NCBI GenBank assembly: GCA_001414325.1
Contig: LLKB01000001.1
Coordinates: 758,437-822,436, forward strand
DNA from: Butyribacter intestini
Lineage (GTDB): Bacteria > Bacillota > Clostridia > Lachnospirales > Lachnospiraceae
Length of the DNA stretch: 64,000 nucleotides
Reading direction: 5' to 3'
In this document: piece after piece, positions 44,413-53,037 of the stretch
Position numbering within the stretch: position 1 is the stretch's first letter
How the letters are laid out: each line of letters begins with the position of its first letter
Translations under genes and position numbers: made by a program
The notes under the pieces: model-generated
Databases searched by the model: none
What the model was told of the DNA's origin: nothing
The model's input: the letters and a program-made list of their open reading frames with translations, nothing else

Positions 44413-45000
44413 CTAAGACAGGCGGAAACTCCGCCTGCTCTTGACATGCCATTTTTCAACTGTTATATATAGCTAAAGGGCAAAAAGCTCTGACAAAGAA
44501 TTTTTGCCTTTCATTATTATAGAAGAATCTTATTTACAGACTTTTTCTCATAATCTCCAATTTGCAAGAGGTATACTTCTTAAGTGAAGTATATCATTAT
44601 TTTAATTGTTAGATAGTCTGACGTCAGGTGGTGTGGAGCAATAGGGTTCCTATATGTTTTGAGGATACCTCGAAACTATGCGCTTACGTTCATTCATTAT
44701 GGAAAGCCAGTATTTTGCACTTTCATTATCCCTCAGAACTTTTTTTCAGTCCATTTAAGTTTTCTTACTTCTGAAATATACAGGTGACAACAATAGATCA
44801 ATTTAAAGAATATTTTATACTTGTTGGACAGATGCGAAAATAAGAATGTTCTTATTTTTGGAGAATAATTGTCAATCTCATGAAAGGATGCTGATATTAT
44901 ATCATCTGACAAAATACGCATTGCACCCATATAATGGGTATAAATACATTGAAATCAGGTATATGGTTACCATAATCGACACTATAATAAAAATGAAAAG
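44413..45000 (+). other. Gene-poor stretch with a promoter and a very short terminator unit
   Basis: AGGCGG-AAACT-CCGCCT (44420-44436) is a small hairpin after the transposase. TTGACA (44441-44446), a 17-base spacer and TATATA (44464-44469) make a good promoter, and 10 bases later GGCAAAAA (44479-44486) pairs with TTTTTGCC (44501-44508) plus TTT. That would give only a ~40-base transcript. No protein gene is apparent in 44380-45015. Confidence 0.35.
44963..44988 (+). promoter_or_regulatory. Palindrome and -10 box before the first XRE gene
   Basis: ATGGTTACCAT (44963-44973) is a perfect palindrome about ten bases before TATAAT (44983-44988). It covers the expected -35 region, the usual place for an XRE operator, and the XRE gene starts 28 bases further on. 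Confidence 0.5.
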
Positions 45001-45015
45001 TAGAGAGGTGTGATT

Positions 45016-45354
45016 ATGGCGTTAAATGATAAATCTGTAGGTCAAAAAATAAGGGATTTGCGAAAAATAAACCACATGACGCAGGTTAAATTTTGTGAAA
45101 GGATGCACATGACACAGCAAACTCTCAGCAGATATGAGACTGGAGGAAATCCGGTGCCAAATGATGTTTTGGATAATATTGCCAGAGAGTTTAATATTCC
45201 AGTCAGTTATTTTTGGGGAATTAGTACAGATAATTATACGGAAGATGAGGTTTGTTTATTGCAATATTATCGAAAAGTAGATGATCGATTGAAGGAAAGA
45301 ATTTTAGATTTGGTACGAATTATGGCAGAGGATTTTGAGGAAAGAAAAGAATAG
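45016..45354 (+). CDS. XRE-family transcriptional regulator
   Basis: 112 residues from the ATG with GAGAGG seven bases upstream. The N-terminal 60 residues are a lambda-repressor-type helix-turn-helix (VGQKIRDLRKINHMTQVKFCERM, then TQQTLSRYETGGNPVP). The short C terminus is helical. It directly precedes the response regulator, 16 bases away, and is probably transcribed with the Agr-type pair; a palindrome in its promoter suggests autoregulation. It may connect element control with peptide signalling. Confidence 0.8.
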   Translation: MALNDKSVGQKIRDLRKINHMTQVKFCERMHMTQQTLSRYETGGNPVPNDVLDNIAREFNIPVSYFWGISTDNYTEDEVCLLQYYRKVDDRLKERILDLVRIMAEDFEERKE

Positions 45355-45370
45355 TGGGACACATTATAAT

Positions 45371-46108
45371 ATGAATGTTTTAATTTTAGAGGACAAGAAA
45401 AATAACAGAGATGCTTTGTGCAAGATCATATCGTCTTGTACAGGTGTCACTTCCATTTATACATTTAGTGGATGTGGGGAAGCCTTGCAATGTGCTATGG
45501 ATAGTCATATTGACTTGTTTTTGTTAGATATTATTTTAGAGCCGGATAAAGGGAATGATAACTCTGGCATTCTATTTGCTGAAAACATAAGGAAATATAA
45601 TGAATATAAATTGACACCAATTATTTTTATTACAGTATTGGCTGGTTTGGAACGTGATTTGCTGAAACGTATCCATTGCTATGATTACATTGAAAAACCA
45701 ATTGGGGATGGCAAATTGGTTAAAAAACATATAGAAGAAGTCTTGGATGCGATATCCACAGGAAAAAAGACGGATTCTAGAGAATATATTCCTTTACACT
45801 ATGATGGTATTGGATATATGATATTTTTAGACGAAGTTATCTTCTTTGAAAATAAATCGGGTGCATTATATATTCATATGGTGGATGATGAGATTCGTGT
45901 TCCTAATTATTCAGCCAAAAAATTTAACGGAAAGATTCGCCGTTCTAGATTTTTGACACCGATTTATGGAACTTATGTTAATACAGATTATATTGCAAAT
46001 GTGGATTTTCGTAATCGTGAAGTATATATGAAAAATGATAGTGTTGTTCCCATCGGTGGAAGAAAGTTCAAAAAATTTAAAGAGGAATATTTAGAAGATA
46101 GGAGATAA
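45371..46108 (+). CDS. agrA: LytTR response regulator (AgrA-like)
   Basis: 245 residues. A receiver domain (1-125) with acidic pair E7/D8 and phospho-acceptor D53 (LFLLDIILEPD) and the switch Lys in YIEKPIG. The C-terminal LytTR DNA-binding domain (about 140-245) shows IFLDEVIFFENKSGALYIH and FLTPIYGTYVNTDYIANV. It is the probable target of the downstream histidine kinase, as AgrA is of AgrC. No clear ribosome-binding site precedes the ATG, so translation may be coupled to the XRE gene. Confidence 0.85.
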   Translation: MNVLILEDKKNNRDALCKIISSCTGVTSIYTFSGCGEALQCAMDSHIDLFLLDIILEPDKGNDNSGILFAENIRKYNEYKLTPIIFITVLAGLERDLLKRIHCYDYIEKPIGDGKLVKKHIEEVLDAISTGKKTDSREYIPLHYDGIGYMIFLDEVIFFENKSGALYIHMVDDEIRVPNYSAKKFNGKIRRSRFLTPIYGTYVNTDYIANVDFRNREVYMKNDSVVPIGGRKFKKFKEEYLEDRR

Positions 46109-46140
46109 TTTACTTTTATTGTATTTTTTGGGGTGGAGTA

Positions 46141-47403
46141 ATGTCAGAGTATGTTGTTGTTGCTAACTGTTTGTTAGAAATAGGATGTTTATCAAAATCT
46201 GTGGAAGCAATTACAGGGAAGAAAGAAAATAGAGATAAAATTATACAATATGTATTTGTTGCTTTCGTGTTAGCAATTAGTATGTACATTAATCTATATA
46301 ATGGTGATAGAATATTTCAACTATTTCATTATGTAGCACTATTTATCTTTTTTAAGATTCGATATGAAATGGATGTTATTGACACACTAACATATTCTAT
46401 ACTTGCTTTTTTAGTGGTTGGAGCATTGGAACTGTTTGTATATGTGCCATATAATTTGATTTGTTATATTTTACAGATTAAGGATGATTTTTCATTTTTT
46501 GTAGTTCTGGTTGTTTATGCGATTTGCTGTGTATTAAATAGATGTGGAATAATTATTGTCAATGGAAAATGGATTGATTCATATAAAGATAAGATTAACA
46601 TACGTTTTTTTATTATATTGTTCACTTTGTTGCTGGCTTTTATTATCAGCTTGATTAAATTTCGAAAAGGATTGTCCTGGTCAGAAGGAGCTTATTTATC
46701 AGGAGCTTTTTTTATATTTTTGGTTTTTATTCAAAAGGTAAGTACATATCAGATGGAAATAGATTGTCACAAGCGATATGAAGAAAAATATGGGGAAGTC
46801 ATAACGGAGTTGAGGGAGCGGCAGCATAAATTCATGAATCAGTTAGATTCTGTGTATGCGTTATGCAAAATATATGACAATTATGATGAGCTGGTACAAC
46901 ATCAAGCATTGGAACTGAACCATTTGAGAAAATATATGATGTCAGGAAAATTGTTGATTTTAGATAGACCTCTTGTCATAGCGCATATATATACTAAGCT
47001 GTGTGAGGCGGAAGAAAAACATATTCAACTACAGACTGATTTTTCCTGCAGTTTAAATAATATGAATATTCCTGATATCTTTCTTATTGAGATTATTGGT
47101 AATTTGTTAGACAACGCGATGGAGGAGGTGCTTGCAAGGGGAAAACATGAGAGGATCGGCATGAAAATTACAGATGCCGGAAATGAAATATGTATATCTG
47201 TTGGCAATGAACATGAGAAGATCCCATATAGTGAATATAATCAATTTTTTAAAGAGGGTTATTCTTCAAAAGGCAATTGGCGTGGAGTTGGTCTACCTTA
47301 TGTGAAAAAAATAGCAGATAAATTTCACGGGAATATTGAAGTTGGAAATGTTATATATGGAAAAGAAAATTATTTCGTTGTGAGCATTTATTTTAAAAGA
47401 TAG
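46141..47403 (+). CDS. agrC: AgrC-like sensor histidine kinase
   Basis: 420 residues with GGGGTGGAG upstream. The N-terminal 205 residues contain about six membrane helices, as in AgrC-type receptors for cyclic peptides. The dimerisation region LRERQHKFMNQLDSVYAL holds the phospho-accepting His near 228, and the GHKL ATPase has the N box LLDNAMEEV near 322 and a G box SSKGNWRGVGL. It should sense the peptide made by the convergent agrB/agrD pair and phosphorylate the response regulator upstream. Length and order are normal for the family. Confidence 0.85.
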   Translation: MSEYVVVANCLLEIGCLSKSVEAITGKKENRDKIIQYVFVAFVLAISMYINLYNGDRIFQLFHYVALFIFFKIRYEMDVIDTLTYSILAFLVVGALELFVYVPYNLICYILQIKDDFSFFVVLVVYAICCVLNRCGIIIVNGKWIDSYKDKINIRFFIILFTLLLAFIISLIKFRKGLSWSEGAYLSGAFFIFLVFIQKVSTYQMEIDCHKRYEEKYGEVITELRERQHKFMNQLDSVYALCKIYDNYDELVQHQALELNHLRKYMMSGKLLILDRPLVIAHIYTKLCEAEEKHIQLQTDFSCSLNNMNIPDIFLIEIIGNLLDNAMEEVLARGKHERIGMKITDAGNEICISVGNEHEKIPYSEYNQFFKEGYSSKGNWRGVGLPYVKKIADKFHGNIEVGNVIYGKENYFVVSIYFKR

Positions 47404-47429
47404 GGGTCAGATGACCCCAGATGATTGAT

Positions 47430-47461
47430 GCAGAGTAAAACGGTGTTCTGTTTTATTCTGC
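47430..47461 (+). terminator. Terminator after agrC, overlapping the end of agrD
   Basis: A 12-base stem, GCAGAGTAAAAC (47430-47441) with GTTTTATTCTGC (47450-47461), followed by ATTGTTTTCTTT. It ends agrC transcription and lies over the last codons of the convergent agrD. A smaller hairpin GGGGTCA/TGACCCC is at 47403-47418. Confidence 0.6.
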
Positions 47462-47593
47462 ATTGTTTTCTTTGCATGGATATTTCGGTTCACCAAAAAA
47501 GACAATACAGCTGCCTTTATAATGAAAAAATGGTGTTAATGCCAGTGCAAGAGTACATATACCTGTGATAGCTTGAAGCAAACGCCTTTTCAT
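47453..47593 (-). CDS. agrD: AgrD-like autoinducing peptide precursor
   Basis: 46 residues starting MKRRLLQAITGICTLALAL and ending PKYPCKENNAE. The start overlaps the agrB stop (ATGA), the normal agrBD coupling. The leader is an amphipathic helix; C29 is followed by IVFF and then GEPKYP, which corresponds to the conserved D/E-E-P-x-x-P tail after the mature peptide in AgrD proteins. The predicted signal is a peptide ending in SCIVFF with a five-residue Cys-to-Phe thiolactone ring, the same ring size as staphylococcal signals. The exact N-terminal cut is unknown. The gene is too short for most gene finders. Confidence 0.8.
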   Translation of the reverse strand: MKRRLLQAITGICTLALALTPFFHYKGSCIVFFGEPKYPCKENNAE

Positions 47594-48144
47594 AATGCTT
47601 TTTCTCCTTCCTTATTTAGATTGGCAACAGCAAGTTGCATAGTTTGTAAAACAATTACCCAAAAACAAAGATTTCTGTATGGGAAAGTATTTGTTGTAAG
47701 AAAAAGTCCAAAGTATACAAAAAGAACAGTCATACCACAGCAATGATAAATTTTTTCTAATTTAGCAGATAGCGGAGGTCTGTTAACAGAAGTGATTGGT
47801 TTCATTATAGCTGAAACTAGAATTATCACAGCCAATAGACCGATTTGGAATTTGTTATTTAATAATACTAAATGTGACAGCATAATTCCAATACTGCTAA
47901 ATACGAAAGAGAATGCAAGGCATGTAGCATAATGATTACAATGAAACCCACCCAAAAAGTTGCGTAGAGAAGTCAGAAACAAAATTTCAATGCAGAATTC
48001 TTTACCTAAATGCAAAAAATAAAAAAACATAAATAAAACGATGAATTTACTGACATCATAAATGACACAAAGGTATGAATACCGTAAAAGTCCTAACTCA
48101 TATGAGGAAAATGTACTTTTAAGATGTTCCTTAATAGCTTCCAT
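47590..48144 (-). CDS. agrB: AgrB-like peptide-processing membrane protease
   Basis: 184 residues with five or six membrane segments. The catalytic pair is visible: H68 and C75 in SLRNFLGGFHCNHYATC, with the seven-residue spacing and the RN-GGFH context of AgrB cysteine proteases. It cuts the C-terminal tail from AgrD and forms the thiolactone. The stop overlaps the agrD start. The gene is on the minus strand, convergent with agrC, whereas classical agr loci are all in one direction. Confidence 0.85.
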   Translation of the reverse strand: MEAIKEHLKSTFSSYELGLLRYSYLCVIYDVSKFIVLFMFFYFLHLGKEFCIEILFLTSLRNFLGGFHCNHYATCLAFSFVFSSIGIMLSHLVLLNNKFQIGLLAVIILVSAIMKPITSVNRPPLSAKLEKIYHCCGMTVLFVYFGLFLTTNTFPYRNLCFWVIVLQTMQLAVANLNKEGEKAL

Positions 48145-48571
48145 ATAGATGCTCCTCCCTACTGTTGATTTTGCAATTGTACATTCTTACTGTTTGATAT
48201 CATAACAGTTGTAGTAAAGAAAAGGCAGAATTAAGCTCCATGTAATAAGAATAAATGATTTTGTTGTTTTTAAATAGAATAAATAGTAATGGTTCTACAT
48301 AAATCAACAAAAACAATACATTAACTGTGTCAAAAGGTTATAAATTGCTATTAAGTATGCTAATAAGACAATAATGTTGTTACATTGTAGAAATAGCTCG
48401 TGTTAGTAATATATTAATAATAAATTATGTTACGTTATTCGCAATGATTAAATTATTATCATAATCTGATAAAATGTTTCTGCAATAGTACTGGACTTTA
48501 TGCGCAATTGTAGGTGTTTGTTACTGTGACTTTTAATTATGATGAAATTCGGAACAATGGGTAATGTTTGA
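48145..48571. other. AT-rich divergent promoter region between agrB and an XRE gene
   Basis: 427 bases with no gene. It must carry the minus-strand agrBD promoter and the promoter of the XRE gene to the right. I see many A/T runs but no well-spaced consensus boxes or clear palindromes that I could assign. Confidence 0.4.
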
Positions 48572-48910
48572 GTGGACAAAGGAAAGGTGAGAGAATTGAC
48601 AGTAGGTGAACGAATTATGCTGCTTCGCTGTGATCGTGGGTATACTAGAGAGCAGTTGGCCGAGTTAGCTGATATTTCTGATAAATTTCTATATGAAATT
48701 GAAACTGGAAAGAAGGGTTTTTCAGCAACGACCTTGTTAAATATTTCGAAGGCTTTGGAAGTTAGTTTGGATTATATTATGACAGGGAAAGGAAGCAGAA
48801 AGTACGATGAAGAGATTGTGGCAACGCTAGAAAAATTTAAACCAAATACCTTAGAAATGATAGATCGTCTGCTTAAAACGGTATACGAAATTTTTAAAGA
48901 TGGACGATGA
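48572..48910 (+). CDS. XRE-family transcriptional regulator
   Basis: Up to 112 residues; GTG 48572 and TTG 48596 are both possible starts, the second following AAAGGTGAGA. The helix-turn-helix is GERIMLLRCDRGYTREQLAELA with DISDKFLYEIETGKKGFS. The C terminus is short and helical (LEKFKPNTLEMIDRLLKTV). It lies next to the Agr-type locus and resembles the small XRE proteins that control ICE genes. The operator is unknown. Confidence 0.75.
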   Translation: MDKGKVRELTVGERIMLLRCDRGYTREQLAELADISDKFLYEIETGKKGFSATTLLNISKALEVSLDYIMTGKGSRKYDEEIVATLEKFKPNTLEMIDRLLKTVYEIFKDGR

Positions 48911-49023
48911 TGTATAATTTGCTAACGAAGTTTCGCTATATATAATAATTGAACGATAATATTCGGTTAAGTATGTGATTTTGTATATTAAAGATCAAAT
49001 AAGGAGAATATTAGGTCAGTTTC

Positions 49024-49073
49024 TAGAGCATAGTTTATTGTTTTAGGAACATTATCGAGAATCTAATGCTCTA
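49024..49073 (+). promoter_or_regulatory. Inverted repeat upstream of the second XRE gene
   Basis: TAGAGCAT (49024-49031) and ATGCTCTA (49066-49073) are exact complements separated by 34 bases, 50 bases before the ATG. The spacing fits two half-sites bound by a regulator or a loose stem. Confidence 0.4.
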
Positions 49074-49122
49074 AAGACATTTTATGTTATGATATGAAAA
49101 AAGATATAGGAGAGACAAATAC

Positions 49123-49455
49123 ATGGATCGAAGATTGCAGAGGATAGGGTGGAATATTAGGAGTCTTAGAGAAAGCAAAGGTTATACAATAGAATATATG
49201 GCAGAATTGGCAAAGGTCAGTCCGACGCATATTCAAAGGGTTGAAACATCCAATAAGGGGGTTAGTCTTACTTGCTTGTATCGAATCGCAGATGCCCTTC
49301 ATGTTTCATTGGGATATTTGATTGAATTGGACAGTATAACAGGAAATTTGGAGTTTAATAGCGAGTTTCAGAAAAGGATGGATGTAGAGGAATTAATGTT
49401 CTGGGAGGATGTTATTATATATTGTAAACAAGCCGTGAAGAAATATAATTTATAA
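49123..49455 (+). CDS. XRE-family transcriptional regulator
   Basis: 110 residues. The helix-turn-helix is WNIRSLRESKGYTIEYMAELA with SPTHIQRVETSNKGVSL, followed by LHVSLGYLIELD and a short helical tail. It is 38% or so unlike its neighbours by eye, so the tandem XRE genes are diverged paralogues rather than recent copies. AGGAGAG precedes the ATG. Role inferred as control of element or cargo genes. Confidence 0.75.
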   Translation: MDRRLQRIGWNIRSLRESKGYTIEYMAELAKVSPTHIQRVETSNKGVSLTCLYRIADALHVSLGYLIELDSITGNLEFNSEFQKRMDVEELMFWEDVIIYCKQAVKKYNL

Positions 49456-49606
49456 AGTTAAGTGCTGGTATATTGTTATAAAGAAAGAGTAGATTTTTAT
49501 AGTTTATATGTTGAAATCATTTAAAGCTTTGGCAGTGACAATAGGCAATTTGCTTTATGGGAATGGAAAAAAGATGAATAAAAGTCGTAAATAGATACTT
49601 TATCTT
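49456..49606 (+). other. Gap after the second XRE gene
   Basis: Part of a 485-bp gene-free stretch (49456-49940). This first part is AT-rich with no gene; the rest holds a strong terminator and the promoter repeat listed separately. Confidence 0.4.
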
Positions 49607-49660
49607 AATAAAACAGAATCCAGCAGACAATTTATTTTGTCTGCTGGGTTCTGTTTTATT
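49607..49660. terminator. Long bidirectional terminator
   Basis: A 24-base stem with a single G-U pair, arms 49607-49630 and 49637-49660 (inner part CCAGCAGACAA/TTGTCTGCTGG), loop TTTATT. A-rich and T-rich outer arms let it work in both directions. Confidence 0.8.
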
Positions 49661-49843
49661 GTATGAACATCATGTAAGCTTGAAGGGTTGGTGGTATGGG
49701 AGTTTTAAGAAAAATATAGGGATGATTTTTGGCGAAAAGAAGTATATCAATAAAAATATCCATCTATAATTGAAGTTTTTTGGAAAAGTCCAATAACCTG
49801 TTGGAACACTCCAAATGGAGGAATAATAAACATATTACGGAAG

Positions 49844-49909
49844 TCCGTGATAACTATAACGGAATAAATAGTCTTTTATGATTTAAAAAGTCATTATATA
49901 ATTTAGATG
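49844..49909 (+). repeat. 66-bp promoter repeat, copy A (before the fourth XRE gene)
   Basis: Runs from TCCGTGATAACTATAACGG to TATAATTTAGATG and aligns without gaps to 50387-50452, about 50 of 66 positions identical. It contains a CCGT...ACGG dyad and a TATAAT at its 3' end, so it is a duplicated promoter/operator. The XRE gene starts 32 bases downstream. Confidence 0.55.
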
Positions 49910-49940
49910 AGATCACAGAAAGGATGTGAATACTTGAAGG

Positions 49941-50282
49941 ATGTATGAGAGCACAGTTAGGAAAAAACTAATGCAGTATTTGGAAGAAACAAAAATGTCG
50001 AAATATCGATTTGCGCAGGAGAGTGGGATATCAATCAGTACATTGTATGATATCATTAAAAAAGAAGATTATGATATCAGGGAAAGTAACATCATTAAAG
50101 TGAGCAGGGGAATGGGGATAGGACCATTTGAATTGTTTCAAAAAAATGAAAAAGTTCTTGTACTGCAGAAGATGCAGGAAATTGATTTGATAAAAGAGAC
50201 GAGAATTCTCCCATTGGAATATCAGTTAGTTGTAGTTGAATATCTACACAGTTTGAGGAAAATTGCCGAGAAAAGTAAATAG
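49941..50282 (+). CDS. XRE/Cro-type transcriptional regulator
   Basis: 113 residues. The helix-turn-helix is the compact Cro-type KLMQYLEETKMSKYRFAQES with GISISTLYDIIKKEDYDI; the C-terminal half (VLVLQKMQEIDLIKETRILP and LEYQLVVVEYLHSLRKIA) is helical. GAAGG precedes the ATG. It is driven by the copy A promoter repeat and ends before a terminator. It is probably a control switch of the integration/excision genes to the right, which share the promoter sequence. Confidence 0.7.
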   Translation: MYESTVRKKLMQYLEETKMSKYRFAQESGISISTLYDIIKKEDYDIRESNIIKVSRGMGIGPFELFQKNEKVLVLQKMQEIDLIKETRILPLEYQLVVVEYLHSLRKIAEKSK

Positions 50283-50309
50283 TAGAAACCTAGTCATAGT
50301 TATTTATGA

Positions 50310-50353
50310 CAGCATGAAAAGGGGTGGCTTGTAAGCTGCCTTTTCTGTTTTTT
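50310..50353 (+). terminator. Terminator after the fourth XRE gene
   Basis: AAAAGG (50317-50322) pairs with CCTTTT (50339-50344), with an inner GCTT/AAGC stem, and is followed by CTGTTTTTTT. Confidence 0.65.
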
Positions 50354-50386
50354 GGGGGATGGGAATCATACCAGGTATTCCGATCA

Positions 50387-50452
50387 TCCGTAATAAGTAT
50401 ATCGGAACAAATAGTCTACCATTTTTCAAAACCTACTTTTATAATTTAGATG
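50387..50452 (+). repeat. 66-bp promoter repeat, copy B
   Basis: Runs from TCCGTAATAAGTATATCGG to TATAATTTAGATG; ungapped relative of 49844-49909. It lies about 430 bases before the DUF6462 gene. The DNA between them (50453-50877) has no convincing gene and looks like decayed coding sequence. Confidence 0.55.
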
Positions 50453-50877
50453 TGTCCACAGGAAATAATCCTATCAGACACAGACAACTGAATACGATGA
50501 TTTCACTGGACATGAGGAACAGTTACGCATTGCGCCGTGCCGCAGATGCGCCAGGATCGGTAGGACAGACACAAAGGAGATAGCTTATCAGGTATTTTTT
50601 TGATTGATCTGTCTGATGTGAGATGCCGGGAGCGATAACATCCATGCAAAAGAGGGATTGTGGTGATTCCGTGGTTGCGACTGTTCTATGATAATGATAC
50701 TCCCTTTATGGTCTATAAGAGATGGTGCGAGTCCAGAGTGTGCTGCTAACTACAGTGACCGGTGATTTCAACTGGAGGAAAAGCTTCTTTTTCAAGCAGA
50801 GCATATATTGAAAAATGTGTGTTGTGTTTGGAAAGTAATGATTACATAAGAATTTGCTCAGGAAGGAGTTTATTAAA

Positions 50878-51105
50878 ATGGCTGAAAATGTTGTCGAACA
50901 TGTTATCAACAGTAATGATTTATGGAAACATAAACGGTTTGTCCGGTATAAAGATGGTGCAGTATTGTATAGCATGAGTTTAAATCAATTTAAGAAACTT
51001 GCTCGTGATGCAGATGCAGTATATAAATATGGAAAGATGGTTTTGGTAAATACCAAAATTGTTGATGAATATTTGGAATACTTTCATGTGCAAATGGATG
51101 AATGA
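50878..51105 (+). CDS. DUF6462-family small protein, excisionase-like position
   Basis: 75 residues from the ATG with GGAAGGAG upstream. The pattern KRFVRYKDGAVLYSMSLNQF, then KKLARDADAVYKYGKMVLVN, then YLEYFHV is that of DUF6462 proteins, which have an excisionase-like winged helix shape. It is two genes before the integrase, where a directionality factor is expected. Three more genes with the same domain lie after the integrase (53093, 53323 with two domains, 53785). Confidence 0.7.
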   Translation: MAENVVEHVINSNDLWKHKRFVRYKDGAVLYSMSLNQFKKLARDADAVYKYGKMVLVNTKIVDEYLEYFHVQMDE

Positions 51106-51184
51106 GAGAATTATGGAGAAAGTGCTTGACTTTTTGGAGGACAAAAAGTATACTATAGTTAGAATGTGATGGAGGTATATACAA

Positions 51185-51352
51185 ATGGCAAGGACAGGAA
51201 GACCAAAAGCGGAAAATCCAAAAACAAAGAAAGTGGATGTACGCTTGACGGAATATGAGTATGCCAGATTAAAAGAGTATGCCAAGCGTCACAATCAAAC
51301 ACTTGCACAAACATTGCGATTAGAAGTCGAGAAGATGATTGCTTCGTTGTAA
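51185..51352 (+). CDS. Small ribbon-helix-helix protein
   Basis: 55 residues with GGAGG nine bases before the ATG. GRPKAENPKTKKVDVRLTE and YEYARLKEYAKRHNQTLAQT form the strand and two helices of a CopG/Arc-type ribbon-helix-helix. It lies between DUF6462 and the integrase, 49 bases before the latter, and may regulate integrase expression. It is too short for many gene callers. Confidence 0.7.
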   Translation: MARTGRPKAENPKTKKVDVRLTEYEYARLKEYAKRHNQTLAQTLRLEVEKMIASL

Positions 51353-51401
51353 ACTCCTATAGATTCTTTCTTGTTTATCATAATAAGAAAGGAATGGTTT
51401 G

Positions 51402-52634
51402 ATGGCGAAAGTCAGAAAGGATTCAAAAGGAAGAGTTCTCCATAAAGGTGAGACATATCGCAGTGAAGATGGCTTGTATAGATTTACCTATTCCGATGCT
51501 TATGGCAAAAGAACTTCAGTCTATTCAAAGGATTTAAAACAACTGAGAGAAAAGGAAAAAAATATCCTTCGTAATCAGTTGGATGGACTAGACATTTATG
51601 CGATGGGAAAGTCAAATGTCAATTCTGTGTTTGATAGGTACATATCTACTAAGACAGAGTTGAGGAGTTCTACAAAGTCAAATTATATCTATACATATAA
51701 CCAATATGTAAGAGAGGGATTTGGCAAAAAAAAGATAGCAAATATAAAGTATTCGGATGTGTTGATTTTTTACAGGCTTTTAGTCAATATGGGTTTAGGA
51801 ATAAGTACAGTAGAAAATGTACACACCGTATTGCACCCGACATTTCAGCTGGCAGTCCGGGATCAAATTATTAGAAACAATCCAACGGACGGTGTAATGG
51901 CTGAATTGAAAAAAACTACTAAGAAAAATACCGGGATTCGTCGAGCATTAACTTATGAACAGACGAGATGCTTTTTGGAATACCTGGAGGGTAGTGAGTA
52001 TGTCAGGTGGAAAAATTTGTTTACAGTTATGTTTGGCACAGGTTGCAGAGTTGGCGAGATTATTGGTTTGCGTTGGGAAGATATTGACTTGAAGGAGCGG
52101 ATGATCAATATTAATCATGGTATAACATATTATCCCAGAGTTGATAATTCTTTTAAGTGTGAATACGAGGTATCTTTGCCTAAGACGGAAAAAGGCATTC
52201 GCATCATTCCAATGCTGGATGAAGTATATAACGCATTGGAAGATGAAAGAAAGTATCAGGAATGTACAGGAGAAAGATGTGAGTTTACCATTGATGGAAT
52301 GGAAGGATTCATTTTTTATAACCGCTATCATTCGATACATAATCCGGCATCGATCAATCGTGTAATCAAACGAATTGTAGACAAATATAATGCGGACGAG
52401 ATTTTGAAAGCAAAAAGAGAGAAAAGATCTCCGGTATTGCTTCCTCGTTTTAGCTGCCACATCACCAGGCATACATTTTGCTCAAGACTTTGCGAAAATG
52501 AAACAAATGTTAAAGTCATTCAGGAAGTCATGGGGCATAAAGATATTCAAACAACATTGGATATTTATGCAGAAGTTTCAAATCAAAAAAAGCGAGAAGT
52601 GTTTGAACAACTTAATAGCAAAGGTGTACTTTAG
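51402..52634 (+). CDS. int: Tyrosine recombinase/integrase (Tn916-Int-like)
   Basis: 410 residues from the ATG with AAAGGAATGG upstream (a TTG one codon earlier is less likely). The N terminus has an arm-binding region (YRSEDGLYRFTYSDAYGKR) and a core-binding SAM-like domain (about 60-160). Catalytic residues of the C-terminal domain are Arg in GTGCRVGEIIGLRWED (near 211), H-x-x-R in CHITRHTFCSRL (near 352), His in VMGHKDIQTTLDIYAEV and the nucleophile Tyr (near 388). It integrates and, with a small factor, excises the element. Three GTAACAC repeats directly after the gene are likely arm sites. It marks the right end of the first element. Confidence 0.9.
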   Translation: MAKVRKDSKGRVLHKGETYRSEDGLYRFTYSDAYGKRTSVYSKDLKQLREKEKNILRNQLDGLDIYAMGKSNVNSVFDRYISTKTELRSSTKSNYIYTYNQYVREGFGKKKIANIKYSDVLIFYRLLVNMGLGISTVENVHTVLHPTFQLAVRDQIIRNNPTDGVMAELKKTTKKNTGIRRALTYEQTRCFLEYLEGSEYVRWKNLFTVMFGTGCRVGEIIGLRWEDIDLKERMININHGITYYPRVDNSFKCEYEVSLPKTEKGIRIIPMLDEVYNALEDERKYQECTGERCEFTIDGMEGFIFYNRYHSIHNPASINRVIKRIVDKYNADEILKAKREKRSPVLLPRFSCHITRHTFCSRLCENETNVKVIQEVMGHKDIQTTLDIYAEVSNQKKREVFEQLNSKGVL

Positions 52635-52678
52635 AAAGAATCGTATGGGATTGATTCGATACAGTCATGCTATTGAAG

Positions 52679-52716
52679 GTAACACAAATTACTTCCAAGT
52701 AACACTACAGTAACAC
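52679..52716 (+). repeat. Three GTAACAC repeats after int, candidate integrase arm sites
   Basis: GTAACAC at 52679-52685, 52699-52705 and 52710-52716, directly 3' of the integrase stop. Short direct repeats near the element end are the usual arm-binding sites of Tn916-type integrases. The attachment core was not identified; the gap to 53092 contains no gene. Confidence 0.45.
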
Positions 52717-52992
52717 AAAATGGCAACTTATAATGTTGCATAGTGACAAATCAATAAATGATTCTGGCAGACAGTCGGCAATAGTGGTGGATGTTGGAGA
52801 ATAATGGATATCAGCATCTGGTAGTCCCAACAATGAAGAGCTTGGATAAATAAACCTAGTGTTTATGCGGGGTTGAGGCATTTGAGTACGTCAAAGGACG
52901 CATTAAAAGACGCATTTTGACATAGTCATTTACATCAGTATGAAAGAGTACACAATCTGAAAAGAAAAAGATTCAATCAAATATGAACTACT

Positions 52993-53037
52993 AAGAGGAC
53001 ATTTTCTAAAGAAATTTAGAAGATGTCCTCTTTTTTG
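52993..53037 (+). terminator. Strong terminator before the DUF6462 genes
   Basis: An 18-base stem (52993-53010 with 53015-53032) with a GAAA loop and one G-U pair, followed by six T. It may insulate the second element from transcription out of the first. Confidence 0.8.

Noticed and set aside
44441-44510. Small RNA gene after the IS256 element
   Set aside because: Promoter and terminator would give only about 40 bases; kept as a note in the gap entry because this is too little to call a gene.
50359-50583. 74-codon open frame
   Set aside because: It overlaps the terminator and the 66-bp promoter repeat, has no family pattern and odd composition; more likely chance or decayed sequence.
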